Source: CAYSHJ01 sp964589725 (GTDB taxonomy: Bacteria; Planctomycetota; Planctomycetia; Planctomycetales; Planctomycetaceae). From it: a stretch of DNA of 13,250 nt. The stretch spans positions 1 to 13,250 of the forward strand of contig CAZPUJ010000193.1 in the NCBI GenBank assembly GCA_964589725.1, given 5' to 3'. Made by a program: the position numbers and the translations under genes. Positions 1-6,865 of this stretch are shown here, one piece after another. Below the pieces are notes generated by a model. It had not been told where the DNA came from. It worked only from the letters and a program-made list of their open reading frames with translations, and made no database searches. The first letter of the stretch is position 1, and the number at the start of each line of letters is the position of its first letter.

Positions 1-1
1 G

Positions 2-319
2 CAGGATTTGAAAGCCAACAGTTTCGGACGCGAGTCTGCCGGTGTTTGGCAATGCCGCGGCAACGGAGGTCTGGTGCTCACCGCCAAGTATCTGCACTTC
101 TTTCAATTCCTGCCCAAGCGAGATTTCCGCGTGCCGCTCGACGCGATCACCGAACTTGCGCTGACCAAAAGCCACCTGGGCAAGGCCACGATCTATAATC
201 TGCTGAAGGTGCATTTCTCTGCGGAGGGTCAGAGGGACTCCATCGCCTGGTATCTGACCGATCCCCAAGCGTGGAAGGACCGGATTGAATCGCTCCAGGC
301 GAGAGGCTCGACGAACTAA
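2..319 (+). CDS. PH-like domain hypothetical protein, 5' truncated
   Basis: The reading frame is open from the left edge of the window to a TAA at 317-319. A TTG at position 8 could be used as a start, but no stop precedes it, so the gene most likely begins upstream of the window. The visible part is about 105 residues. It has a pattern of alternating strands (for example GLVLTAKYLHFFQFLPKR, then FRVPLDAITEL, then LLKVHF) ending in a helix with conserved-looking tryptophans (AWYLTDPQAWKDRI). This resembles small bacterial PH/GRAM-like proteins in which a membrane- or peptide-binding barrel ends in a helix. No catalytic residue or membrane segment is visible. The PH-like call rests on pattern only. 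The next gene starts only 12 bases downstream on the same strand, so the two may be co-transcribed. Confidence 0.6.
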   Translation, partial: QDLKANSFGRESAGVWQCRGNGGLVLTAKYLHFFQFLPKRDFRVPLDAITELALTKSHLGKATIYNLLKVHFSAEGQRDSIAWYLTDPQAWKDRIESLQARGSTN

Positions 320-331
320 ACCGTCATCGTT

Positions 332-892
332 GTGATGCAGTCCAGCGGCTCACCTTGGCTTTCGGAGGCCCGTCGTCCCATGAGCGATGGCAACACACTC
401 GGCATCAAGTGCGAGGATGTCCTGAAGGACAACAGCTATTTGTACGCCCACAAGTCGCGCCGAAAAAAAATCGCGATCGTCCGCGTCGAAGTCACGAACT
501 CACTGTCGGCGGAGGTGCAAGTCCGGTTCGGTTCGACGAAGTTGATCGCTGGCGGGAAGTCGTTCAACGCCGAAAGTCCGGCGGTCATCTTGCGAAAGCT
601 CTCCGAGTTCACTTGGGACTTCTTGATCTACCCCTTGCTCGATTTTCATCCGGTCACGGCGATCTTCGAAGTGTGTGTGCTGCTGATGGGTCCGCTCTAT
701 AATCGCCGCCTCAGACGGCAACTGTCCCTCTTGACGGATGCGGACATGTCGCTGCGACCGGGCGAATCGAAATCGGCGATGGTGGCTTTCCGAGGCGTTC
801 CCAAAGAACTGGAACGGCTCACGATCGTGTTTCGCCGTGGTGAAGAAGAAGACGAACTTTCAGTGGAACTTCAACGCTGCGCAGTCTCATAA
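332..892 (+). CDS. Hypothetical protein with a central hydrophobic segment
   Basis: I do not recognise this 186-residue protein. The frame opens with GTG-ATG (332, 335). A further in-frame ATG at 380 would give a 170-residue product that starts just before the first ordered-looking part. No clear Shine-Dalgarno sequence decides between them. After a polar start there is a basic stretch (HKSRRKKIAIVRVEVTN) that reads like the first strands of a beta-rich domain, and then a hydrophobic stretch at about residues 93-125 (WDFLIYPLLDFHPVTAIFEV, then VLLMGPLY) that could lie in or on the membrane. The end is charged and acidic (RRGEEEDELSVEL). There is no signal peptide. It follows the PH-like gene by 12 bases, which suggests shared transcription. 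Codon use looks like its neighbours, so a real gene is likely. Confidence 0.6.
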   Translation: MMQSSGSPWLSEARRPMSDGNTLGIKCEDVLKDNSYLYAHKSRRKKIAIVRVEVTNSLSAEVQVRFGSTKLIAGGKSFNAESPAVILRKLSEFTWDFLIYPLLDFHPVTAIFEVCVLLMGPLYNRRLRRQLSLLTDADMSLRPGESKSAMVAFRGVPKELERLTIVFRRGEEEDELSVELQRCAVS

Positions 893-977
893 AGCGGGCT
901 TGTGCCAATCGCGTTCGTGAATCTGACCAACCATCGCGATCGGCAGTAGCCGACCCGACTCAACTGAGACACGATCC

Positions 978-1109
978 ATGCTTGCCTTCCTCAACCAAGT
1001 CCGACCCACGACGTGGCAAGTGCTGGCGTTGGCGATCGCCGCCTGCCTCGTTGCGAGCTGGCTGGTGAACTTCGTGGTGGGGGCGAGTTCTTGGAGAAGA
1101 TCAGCGTGA
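978..1109 (+). CDS. Small single-pass membrane protein, 43 residues
   Basis: A short frame runs from ATG at 978 to TGA at 1107-1109 and encodes 43 residues. It begins MLAFLNQVRPTTWQ, followed by one uninterrupted hydrophobic helix (about residues 15-35, LALAIAACLVASWLVNFVVG) and a short basic tail ending WRRSA. This is the usual build of a bacterial small membrane protein. By the positive-inside rule the basic C-terminus would face the cytoplasm. The ribosome-binding site is weak (a GAG a few bases upstream). It is the only good candidate in the 420-base stretch between the upstream hypothetical gene and the lipoprotein gene. It could also be chance, since GC-rich DNA readily encodes Ala/Leu/Val-rich frames. 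No homologue is known to me. Confidence 0.45.
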   Translation: MLAFLNQVRPTTWQVLALAIAACLVASWLVNFVVGASSWRRSA

Positions 1110-1302
1110 ACCGACGTTGCAGGCTTCACCGTGAATCTAGGCAAGCTGTGCCGGCGCGCCTGTCCCCGGTAGCTTCGGAATGACCGTTGGCACCGGAACA
1201 ACCGTACGAGTCGGGAAGCTGGAGGCCGATATTGGTGAGCGACGGTCTGTCGTCACGGACGGCGGCAGCGTCGATGAGTCGCGAGAATGTCGACCTCACC
1301 AC

Positions 1303-1308
1303 GGAAGG
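1303..1308 (+). promoter_or_regulatory. Ribosome binding site of the lipoprotein gene
   Basis: GGAAGG lies 7 bases upstream of the GTG at 1316. It decides the start: the longer in-frame version from TTG 1187 has no such site and would bury the signal peptide about 43 residues inside the protein. Confidence 0.7.
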
Positions 1309-1315
1309 TGCGGAC

Positions 1316-2452
1316 GTGAAACTGGCAACGCTGCTGTTGGCGATCACCTCCGCGGCGGCACTCACGGGGTGTCGAGCCTGTTGGATCGATCGCGTGAATG
1401 AGAGACCGCTGAAATACGGATCGCTGCGCGACAAGCTCAGTTACAGCTCCGACGGTCCCTCCGGATACCGACCCTGTTATCACTGCGGACCGGTGGATGG
1501 CTTGCGCGATTGGAAGTCCGTCCGGCACGCGGCGCTCAGCAGTGCCAATCAAGCGTTGTCGGAACAGTTTAACGGCGAACTGAGCCGCGACTTCAAGTAT
1601 GGATTCCAGCAGGCGTTTATCGACGTCGCCAACGGCGGCAACGGCACATTGCCCGCGATTCCGCCGTCGCGTTATTGGAGCGCTCCGTACCGCACGACCT
1701 GGGGCCACAACAAAGCTCGCAATTGGTTCGAGGGCTACCAGGCCGGAGCCAACACCGCGAAGTGCTGCGCGATGCGCGAAGCTCAGACGATTGCCACGTC
1801 GGCATATCGAACGAGTGATCAAAGAACCGTGATCGGACTTGACGGCGCGGCGTCTCCCGCTTCGCCGATCACCACAGGATTGCCATCTCAGGAGTCCACG
1901 TCACCGATTCCTGCGTCGGCTCCGATGAGTGGTTGGAATCCAGGTGTTGGACGGAGTCAATACTCCTCAAATCCTTACAGCAATCCCTATTCCAGAATGA
2001 TTCCACCACCGGGCATGCCACCGATGCCACGGCAGTTGATGCCGCTTAGGATGGACTCGGGGCACTCGTTCGGTCCCGCCCCTGCGCCGGAACCACGTCT
2101 ACCGAATTCACCGAGCAATCCCGTCGACGACGTCACGCAGGCCCTGCCACCGCCTCCGCAGTTTACAGATGGCGGTGGACATAGCGTCGCGCCGGGAATG
2201 ACCTCCGAGCCGGCGGCCGCTCCGAATTCCGCGACGGACAATCATTGGAAGCGCTTTGCGGAATTCGGGACCGGTGACGTCGATTCCACTTCGCGACAAT
2301 GTTTGAGTCCGCCCGTTCCCGCCTCGGCAACAGAAACGGCACCGGACGCGGCCACGCCGAACACGACCGAGACAAATGATCCTTCCGATCCTTCGAGTCA
2401 CTTCGCGGAACCTGACGGAGATGCGTTTGACTCACAAGGAGAATCGCGGTGA
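1316..2452 (+). CDS. Planctomycete-type lipoprotein with a proline-rich tail
   Basis: I take the GTG at 1316 as the start. It has a GGAAGG site 7 bases upstream and gives a perfect lipoprotein signal: a basic N-terminus (MK), a hydrophobic core and the lipobox LTGC with the lipidated cysteine at residue 19. The product is 378 residues. The mature protein begins with a conserved-looking core (about residues 40-130) that contains FKYGFQQAFIDVANGGNGT, PAIPPSRYW and WFEGYQAGAN. I recognise this pattern as a family common in planctomycetes, of unknown function. Residues from about 160 to the end are low-complexity and rich in Pro, Ser, Asn and Met, probably a flexible periplasmic or surface linker. 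The stop overlaps the start of the polysaccharide export gene (GTGA), with that gene's ribosome-binding site inside this one, so the two are translationally coupled and probably work together. Its exact role is unknown. Confidence 0.82.
   Translation: MKLATLLLAITSAAALTGCRACWIDRVNERPLKYGSLRDKLSYSSDGPSGYRPCYHCGPVDGLRDWKSVRHAALSSANQALSEQFNGELSRDFKYGFQQAFIDVANGGNGTLPAIPPSRYWSAPYRTTWGHNKARNWFEGYQAGANTAKCCAMREAQTIATSAYRTSDQRTVIGLDGAASPASPITTGLPSQESTSPIPASAPMSGWNPGVGRSQYSSNPYSNPYSRMIPPPGMPPMPRQLMPLRMDSGHSFGPAPAPEPRLPNSPSNPVDDVTQALPPPPQFTDGGGHSVAPGMTSEPAAAPNSATDNHWKRFAEFGTGDVDSTSRQCLSPPVPASATETAPDAATPNTTETNDPSDPSSHFAEPDGDAFDSQGESR
2436..2441 (+). promoter_or_regulatory. Ribosome binding site of the polysaccharide export gene
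   Basis: AAGGAG, 7 bases upstream of the GTG at 2449, lies inside the end of the preceding lipoprotein gene. It supports the GTG start at 2449 over the internal starts at 2527 and 2533, even though it gives an unusually long basic N-region ahead of the signal peptide. Confidence 0.75.
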
Positions 2453-4053
2453 TTCGCTCCTGTGGCTTGACTCGCGCGCGACTGAGACGACGACGGAGCC
2501 TCCGTGCGTTCGTTTCGCTTCCATTCGTGCGGATGGCGGCCTTGGCTGCGCTCGCGACTTGTGTGCTGAACTTGTCCGGCTGTGCGGCGTTTCGGCCGAT
2601 CGACGGCATTCCCGCGCGCTATGTCCCCGATGAAATCAAAGCCGCGACACGATCCGGCAAGAAGACGATTGACCTGTCTCTGCTCAGCCAAACGCAGCCG
2701 AGCGTCTATCACCTGGATGCCGGCGACGTCTTGGCCGTGTACATCGAAGGAGTCATTCCGAAGCACAATGAATTTCCGCCGGTCAATATGCCGCAGCAAG
2801 GAGAAGAGGGCGCACCATCGCTGGGATACCCAATCCCTGTACGACAAGATGGCACGATCTCGCTGCCGATGCTGACGCGATCGGTTCTCGTTCGCGGCCT
2901 GACGGTCACGCAGGTCGAGGACTCGATTCGTCGCGCTTACACCGTTGACAAGAAGATTCTGCAAACTGGCACCGAGCGGGTGTGGGTCATCCTGCACAAG
3001 CCGCGGCAGTACCGCATTCTGGTCATCCGCCAAGAGGGCGTCGACGCTCCCACGATCGGTCAGACGGGGGCCGTCAATCTCGGAGCCTTGAAACGCGGCA
3101 CCGGTCGAGTCGTGACCTTGTCTGCGTACAAGAACGACGTCCTGCACGCGCTCGCCGAAACCGGCGGCCTACCTGGACTGGATGCTGAGAACACAATCTA
3201 CGTGCTTCGCGGCAAGCGTCGCACGGAACAAGTCGGCCCCAAAATCTCAGCCGCCTCGCACCGAAATAACGCCAGTCGGAGCGTCGGCCCCGCACCCAAT
3301 GTTGTCCACTCCCCGTTCCCGATCCTCCCCGTACCGCCGGAGCCTGTGTCACCCGAGGAACTTGATCCACACGCAGTCTCAGTGCTTCCCGGTACCGTGC
3401 CGATGATGTCACCGACGGCCGACTGGCAAGTCGGATTGCCGCCGACGCACACGGCCGGCGATTGGCCGGAGACATCCTACGGCGACTGGATGGGACACTC
3501 GTCCGCTAGTGACCCCACGCTGGCGAATCAGAACGTCACGAAGATTCCGGTTCGACTGGCCCCCGGTGAACCGGTTCAATTCACCGAGCGCGACATCCTG
3601 CTCGAAGATGGCGACATCTTGTTCATCGAGTCACGCGACACCGAGATTTTTTACACCGGCGGATTGCTCGGCGGCGGTCAATACACACTGCCACGCGACT
3701 ATGACCTCGATGTCCTGGGTGCCATCGCGATCGCTCAAGCCGGGCACAGCACGACCACCGGCGGCGCGGCGCGAGCGACCGGCGGCATCTCGGCTCTGAA
3801 CCAAGACGTGACCATCGGTGCCAGCCAGGCGATCATTCTCCGCCGCATGCCCAACAGCACACAGGTGCCGATCAAGGTCGACCTGTACCGCGCTGTGCGG
3901 CATCCGGAGGAACGAGTCCTCATGCAGCCGGGCGATTACCTGGTCTTGCAATACACGCCGCTGCAAGCCGTCGGCGCGTTCATCGAGCGTCACCTGTTCG
4001 AAGGTGCCTTGTTCGGTGTCGCCGCCGCGCAAGTCAATCGCGGCGGTAACTAA
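2449..4053 (+). CDS. Wza-type polysaccharide export lipoprotein (SLBB domains)
   Basis: This 534-residue protein belongs to the polysaccharide biosynthesis/export (Wza/OMA) family, which forms the outer-membrane channel for exopolysaccharide or capsule. The N-terminus is arginine-rich for about 28 residues, then hydrophobic, ending in the lipobox LSGC with Cys45. The export domain starts around residue 85 (YHLDAGDVLAVYIEGV) and includes PVRQDGTISLPML, typical of the family. A first SLBB-like unit lies at about 188-255 (AYKNDVLHALAETGGLPGLD). A proline-rich insertion of about 100 residues (260-360) separates it from ERDILLEDGDILFIESR and a second SLBB-like unit (FYTGGLLGGGQYTLPRDYDL, about 400-435). 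The last part (MQPGDYLVLQYTP, then an amphipathic helix) matches the C-terminal end of planctomycete relatives. The start overlaps the upstream lipoprotein gene by four bases. No Wzc-type kinase or glycosyltransferase is in the window, so the polysaccharide cannot be named. Confidence 0.9.
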   Translation: MIRSCGLTRARLRRRRSLRAFVSLPFVRMAALAALATCVLNLSGCAAFRPIDGIPARYVPDEIKAATRSGKKTIDLSLLSQTQPSVYHLDAGDVLAVYIEGVIPKHNEFPPVNMPQQGEEGAPSLGYPIPVRQDGTISLPMLTRSVLVRGLTVTQVEDSIRRAYTVDKKILQTGTERVWVILHKPRQYRILVIRQEGVDAPTIGQTGAVNLGALKRGTGRVVTLSAYKNDVLHALAETGGLPGLDAENTIYVLRGKRRTEQVGPKISAASHRNNASRSVGPAPNVVHSPFPILPVPPEPVSPEELDPHAVSVLPGTVPMMSPTADWQVGLPPTHTAGDWPETSYGDWMGHSSASDPTLANQNVTKIPVRLAPGEPVQFTERDILLEDGDILFIESRDTEIFYTGGLLGGGQYTLPRDYDLDVLGAIAIAQAGHSTTTGGAARATGGISALNQDVTIGASQAIILRRMPNSTQVPIKVDLYRAVRHPEERVLMQPGDYLVLQYTPLQAVGAFIERHLFEGALFGVAAAQVNRGGN

Positions 4054-4077
4054 GCAAAATCCGATGGCAACACGCTC

Positions 4078-4665
4078 ATGAGCACACCTCCGCGAATCGC
4101 CTGGGTGAACGACGAACAAGCCACCGGTGACGTGGCCGCGATCTACGAACAATGGAGGCAACTCAATCCCGGCCGCGACCGGATGCCCGACATTCTGAAA
4201 TGTTTTAGTGCTCGGCCCGACTTCCTGCGGCAAGTGATGGAGTTTTCCAACGGCCTGCATTTCTCGGACGGGCATCTGACGCGACGAATCAAAGAGATGA
4301 TCGCCACCTACGTCAGCGGCCTGAACCACTGCCGCTATTGAATTGGCTCGCACGGCTTCTTCCTGCGGTCGCAGGGTGGATCAGACGAAGCCATTCAAGC
4401 TCTGAAGCAAGGCAAGCTGGAAGCCGCCACGCTCGCGCCCGCCGAGCGTGCGCTGCTGGAGTTCGCTCAAGTGCTCACCGAGCGACCGGCGGGCGTCAGT
4501 GAAGTCGATGTGGCGCGTCTGCGACAAGCGGGTTGGACCGACCAGCAAATCGCCGAGGCGGTCTACGTCACCGCGTTGTTCGCGTTTTTCAATCGAGTCG
4601 CCGATGCCTTTGGGTTGGAAGATCCGAATTACGAAGCGATGCTGAGAACAAAACAGGATGTTTGA
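4078..4665 (+). CDS. AhpD/CMD-family selenoprotein (in-frame UGA = Sec88)
   Basis: Read through one in-frame TGA (4339-4341), the frame runs from ATG 4078 to TGA 4663-4665 and gives 195 residues of the AhpD-like/peroxidase-related carboxymuconolactone decarboxylase family. These are small helical proteins that reduce peroxides or act as thiol oxidoreductases with a CxxC pair. Here the motif reads N83-H-C85-R-Y-U88-I-G-S-H92, with the family's glutamate at E73 (KEMIATYVSGLNHC). The UGA falls exactly on the second redox cysteine, and His four residues later is kept. Downstream the frame continues without damage: GGSDEAIQAL, LAPAERALLEFAQVLTERP, DVARLRQAGWTDQQIAEAVY and FNRVADAFGLED are all family-like. 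A SECIS-like hairpin follows at the expected distance (4357-4380). UGA is an ordinary stop in neighbouring genes, so this is not a changed code. The alternative is a pseudogene with a Cys-to-stop mutation. The gene starts 24 bases after the polysaccharide export gene, without a clear Shine-Dalgarno. Confidence 0.82.
4357..4380 (+). promoter_or_regulatory. Putative bacterial SECIS hairpin
   Basis: Bases 4357-4366 pair with 4371-4380 around the four-base loop GGUC (4367-4370). The upper stem is CCUGC/GCAGG, five perfect pairs. Below it come a U-G wobble, one U-U mismatch and three more pairs (C-G, U-G, U-A). The loop lies 25 bases after the UGA at 4339-4341. Bacterial SECIS elements sit just after the Sec codon, inside the coding region, and carry a G near the start of a small apical loop; E. 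coli fdhF has GGUC in its loop. SelB with Sec-tRNA would bind here. The folding was done by eye. Confidence 0.7.
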
Positions 4666-4781
4666 CCTGGCGCTCGCGCTACATCTCGCGGACAGAGATG
4701 GCTACATTGCTGGCGGCGTCGCCCTCTGAACACGCCATGACGTTCCCTTCGTGTCGCACCCTCAACCAAAGAGCTACATCC

Positions 4782-5840
4782 GTGCATGAACCAGCCTCGC
4801 CGACTTCTGATCTTGCCGCCGTCGCCAAGCTCGCGGAGAGCTATCAGCGGATCACGCGCGAACTCGCTAAGGTCGTGATCGGTCAGCAACGAGTGATCGA
4901 AGAGTTATTGATCGCGATGCTGGCGGGTGGCCACTGTTTGCTCGTCGGCGTGCCTGGCTTAGCAAAGACGTTGATGGTCCGCACGCTGGCCGACACGCTC
5001 AACCTGTCGTTCAATCGGATTCAATTCACGCCCGACCTGATGCCGGCCGACATTACGGGCACGGACGTCATTCAAGAAGACAAACTCTCCGGGACACGCG
5101 AGCTACGTTTTCTTTCCGGACCGGTGTTCGCGCACGTACTGCTGGCGGACGAGATTAACCGCACGCCGCCGAAGACTCAGGCTGCGTTGTTGGAAGCCAT
5201 GCAAGAACGGCAAGTAACCGTCGGCGGCAAACGACACGCGTTGCCGCAGCCATTTTTCGTGCTCGCGACACAGAATCCGATTGAACAAGAAGGGACGTAC
5301 CCGTTGCCCGAGGCTCAGCTCGATCGCTTTATGTTCCAAGTGAAAGTCGAATACCCGACCGAAGACGAAGAATTCCAGATCGTCCGCAGCACGACCGGCG
5401 GCAAGCTGGGGGGCGTCGAGCGACTGCTGGGCTACGAGGAGGTGTTGCAACTTCAGGACATCGTACGGCGAGTCCCCGTCGCCGATCATGTCATTCGGTA
5501 CGCTTTGCAGCTCACACGCCTGACGCGGCGGAACACCGGGCCAAACGTGCCGACATTCGTCAATGATTTCGTGACCTGGGGCGCCGGACCGCGAGCCAGT
5601 CAGTGTCTGATACTGGGTGCGAAAGCTCGCGCGGTATTACGCGGGCAGACGCACGCCACACTCGACGACGTGCAAGCTGTCTCCGCGCCGGCGCTGCGGC
5701 ATCGCTTGGTATTGAACTTTCACGCCGAAGCCGAAGGCCTGACGACCGATGAACTCGTGCGCAGGTTGCTCGAGCTCGTTCCGGCCGATCCATCAGGCAG
5801 CGGTGAGAAAGACGGGGACGTCCCGTGGAAACGTGCGTGA
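4782..5840 (+). CDS. MoxR-family AAA+ ATPase
   Basis: This is a MoxR-type AAA+ ATPase, a chaperone-like enzyme usually encoded next to DUF58 and VWA proteins. I use GTG 4782 (352 residues) because it begins shortly before the conserved N-terminus (LAKVVIGQQRVIEELLIAML) and has a weak AAAGAG upstream; ATGs at 4737 and 4698 are possible. The frame stays open back to 4533 but then overlaps the selenoprotein gene and encodes nothing family-like. Motifs from the GTG start: Walker A GVPGLAKT at about residues 56-63; the MoxR-specific RIQFTPDLMPADITG; Walker B HVLLADEINR at about 118-127; PPKTQAALLEAMQERQVTV; sensor 1 FFVLATQNPIEQEGTYPLPE followed by AQLDRF. The C-terminal lid contains GPRASQCLILGAKARAVL. 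All key residues are present. It cooperates, by family precedent, with the DUF58 and BatA-like genes downstream. Confidence 0.95.
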   Translation: MHEPASPTSDLAAVAKLAESYQRITRELAKVVIGQQRVIEELLIAMLAGGHCLLVGVPGLAKTLMVRTLADTLNLSFNRIQFTPDLMPADITGTDVIQEDKLSGTRELRFLSGPVFAHVLLADEINRTPPKTQAALLEAMQERQVTVGGKRHALPQPFFVLATQNPIEQEGTYPLPEAQLDRFMFQVKVEYPTEDEEFQIVRSTTGGKLGGVERLLGYEEVLQLQDIVRRVPVADHVIRYALQLTRLTRRNTGPNVPTFVNDFVTWGAGPRASQCLILGAKARAVLRGQTHATLDDVQAVSAPALRHRLVLNFHAEAEGLTTDELVRRLLELVPADPSGSGEKDGDVPWKRA

Positions 5841-5867
5841 CCCACCAATTGCGCTCGTTCGCTCGTT

Positions 5868-5884
5868 CCCAAGCTCCGCTTGGG
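5868..5884. repeat. Short palindrome in the gap before the DUF58 gene
   Basis: CCCAAGC-TCC-GCTTGGG is a perfect 7-bp inverted repeat with a 3-base loop, in the 59-base gap between the MoxR and DUF58 genes. The surrounding sequence (GCTCGTTCGCTCGTTCCCAAGC) looks like a widespread class of intergenic repeat with a GTTCCCAAGC arm. The right side (TTGGGTACC) has lost the matching GAACG, so this copy looks degraded. It ends 15 bases before the ATG at 5900 and may stand in for a normal ribosome-binding region. Confidence 0.5.
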
Positions 5885-5899
5885 TACCAGGAATGACAA

Positions 5900-6865
5900 A
5901 TGGCCAATGACCGGGGCTTGCCGTACTTCGATTCGCAAACGCTGAGCAAGCTGCAGGGCGTGACGCTGCGAGTTCGCGGCACCGTCGAAGGAGCCGTGTC
6001 GGGCGCTCATCGCAGTCCCTTTCACGGGTTCGCGGCGGAGTTCGCCGAGCATCGCGAATACGCGCCGGGTGACGACTTGCGATATGTCGACTGGAAAGTC
6101 TACGGCCGCAGCGACCGCGTCTTCGTCAAGCAGTTTGAAGAAGAAACGAACTTCGCGTGCCACGTGCTGCTCGATACCAGCGAGTCGATGCAGTTCCGCT
6201 CGGACGCCGCTCCGCTGTCCAAGCTGGAGTTCGCCAAGCACGTCGCGGCCGCGTTGAGCTATGTCGTCGTGCGACAACAAGACGCTGTCGGCCTGATCGC
6301 GTTCGACCGCACGGTCACTCAAATCGTGCGACCCGGCAGCCAACCCGCTCACTGGCAGCAGTTGTCGCACGTGTTGGAGAATCGGGAGTCCAGAGTCCAG
6401 AGTCCAGAGTCCAGACCAAACAAAGGCTCGGCTCGACTCTCGACTCTCGACTCTCAACTCGCGACTTCGGTCATGGGCTCCATCCTCGACGACATCGCCG
6501 AACGTCTGTCACGGCGCGGTGTCGTGATCTTGCTGAGCGACCTCTTTGACAACGCTGACGAGCTGATGAAAGGCCTCAAGCGGCTGCGACACCGCAAGCA
6601 TGATGTGCGTGTTTGGCAGATCGTTGATCCGGCCGAAGAAGACTTTCCCTTCGATGATCCGACGTTGTTTCGCGGCCTCGAAGGCTGGGCCAACTTGTCC
6701 GTCGAACCCCGGTTACTGCGTGCGGCCTATCTGCGCGAGTTTCTTTCATTCCGCGAGTCGCTTCGCCGGCAATGTCTCGACCTCGGCATCGACTTCGTCG
6801 TGTTGCGCACGGACCTGCCGATTGACTTGGCCATCAAACAGTGTCTGACGATGAAAGGTTCGTAG
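5900..6865 (+). CDS. DUF58 family protein (VWA-like) with in-frame repeat insertion
   Basis: This 321-residue protein is of the DUF58 family, the usual partner of MoxR ATPases. The signature is intact: RGTVEGAVSGAHRSPFHGF, then FAEHREYAPGDDLRYVDWKV and DRVFVKQFEEE, followed by a VWA-like metal site DTSES (about residues 91-95) and GVVILLSDLFDNADEL. There is no membrane segment, so it is cytoplasmic. The start is ATG 5900 with no strong Shine-Dalgarno. About residues 162-190 (LENRESRVQSPESRP, then SARLSTLDSQL) are foreign to the family and are encoded by two opposed sets of heptanucleotide repeats; they replace the short loop before the last part of the domain. The frame survives the insertion, so the protein is probably made. 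The TAG stop lies inside the arm of another palindromic repeat (6862-6911), so the natural C-terminus may have been changed. Confidence 0.92.
   Translation: MANDRGLPYFDSQTLSKLQGVTLRVRGTVEGAVSGAHRSPFHGFAAEFAEHREYAPGDDLRYVDWKVYGRSDRVFVKQFEEETNFACHVLLDTSESMQFRSDAAPLSKLEFAKHVAAALSYVVVRQQDAVGLIAFDRTVTQIVRPGSQPAHWQQLSHVLENRESRVQSPESRPNKGSARLSTLDSQLATSVMGSILDDIAERLSRRGVVILLSDLFDNADELMKGLKRLRHRKHDVRVWQIVDPAEEDFPFDDPTLFRGLEGWANLSVEPRLLRAAYLREFLSFRESLRRQCLDLGIDFVVLRTDLPIDLAIKQCLTMKGS
6386..6460. repeat. Opposed heptanucleotide tandem repeats inside the DUF58 gene
   Basis: Four tandem copies of GAGTCCA (6386-6413) are followed, after a 19-base spacer, by three copies of TCGACTC and one TCAACTC (6433-6460). 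The two sets are near-complementary: each GAGTCCA pairs with TCGACTC at six of seven positions, so the block can fold as a long imperfect hairpin. It lies within coding sequence and is translated. It looks like an inserted miniature repeat of a type otherwise expected between genes. Confidence 0.8.

Noticed and set aside
1187..1315. N-terminal extension of the lipoprotein from a TTG start
   Set aside because: It would place the lipoprotein signal about 43 residues inside the protein; GTG 1316 has a good ribosome-binding site and an ideal signal peptide.
4339..4341. UGA reassigned as a sense codon throughout the genome
   Set aside because: UGA ends several clear genes here (MoxR, BatA-like, STAS, MnmE-like), and the selenoprotein gene itself also ends in TGA.
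4533..4781. Extended N-terminus of the MoxR ATPase
   Set aside because: The open frame overlaps the end of the selenoprotein gene, encodes no MoxR-like sequence before about 4850, and later starts give normal family length.
6386..6460. CRISPR-like repeat array
   Set aside because: Units are 7 bases with no spacers between copies and the two sets are in opposite orientation; this is a tandem/inverted repeat, not a CRISPR array.
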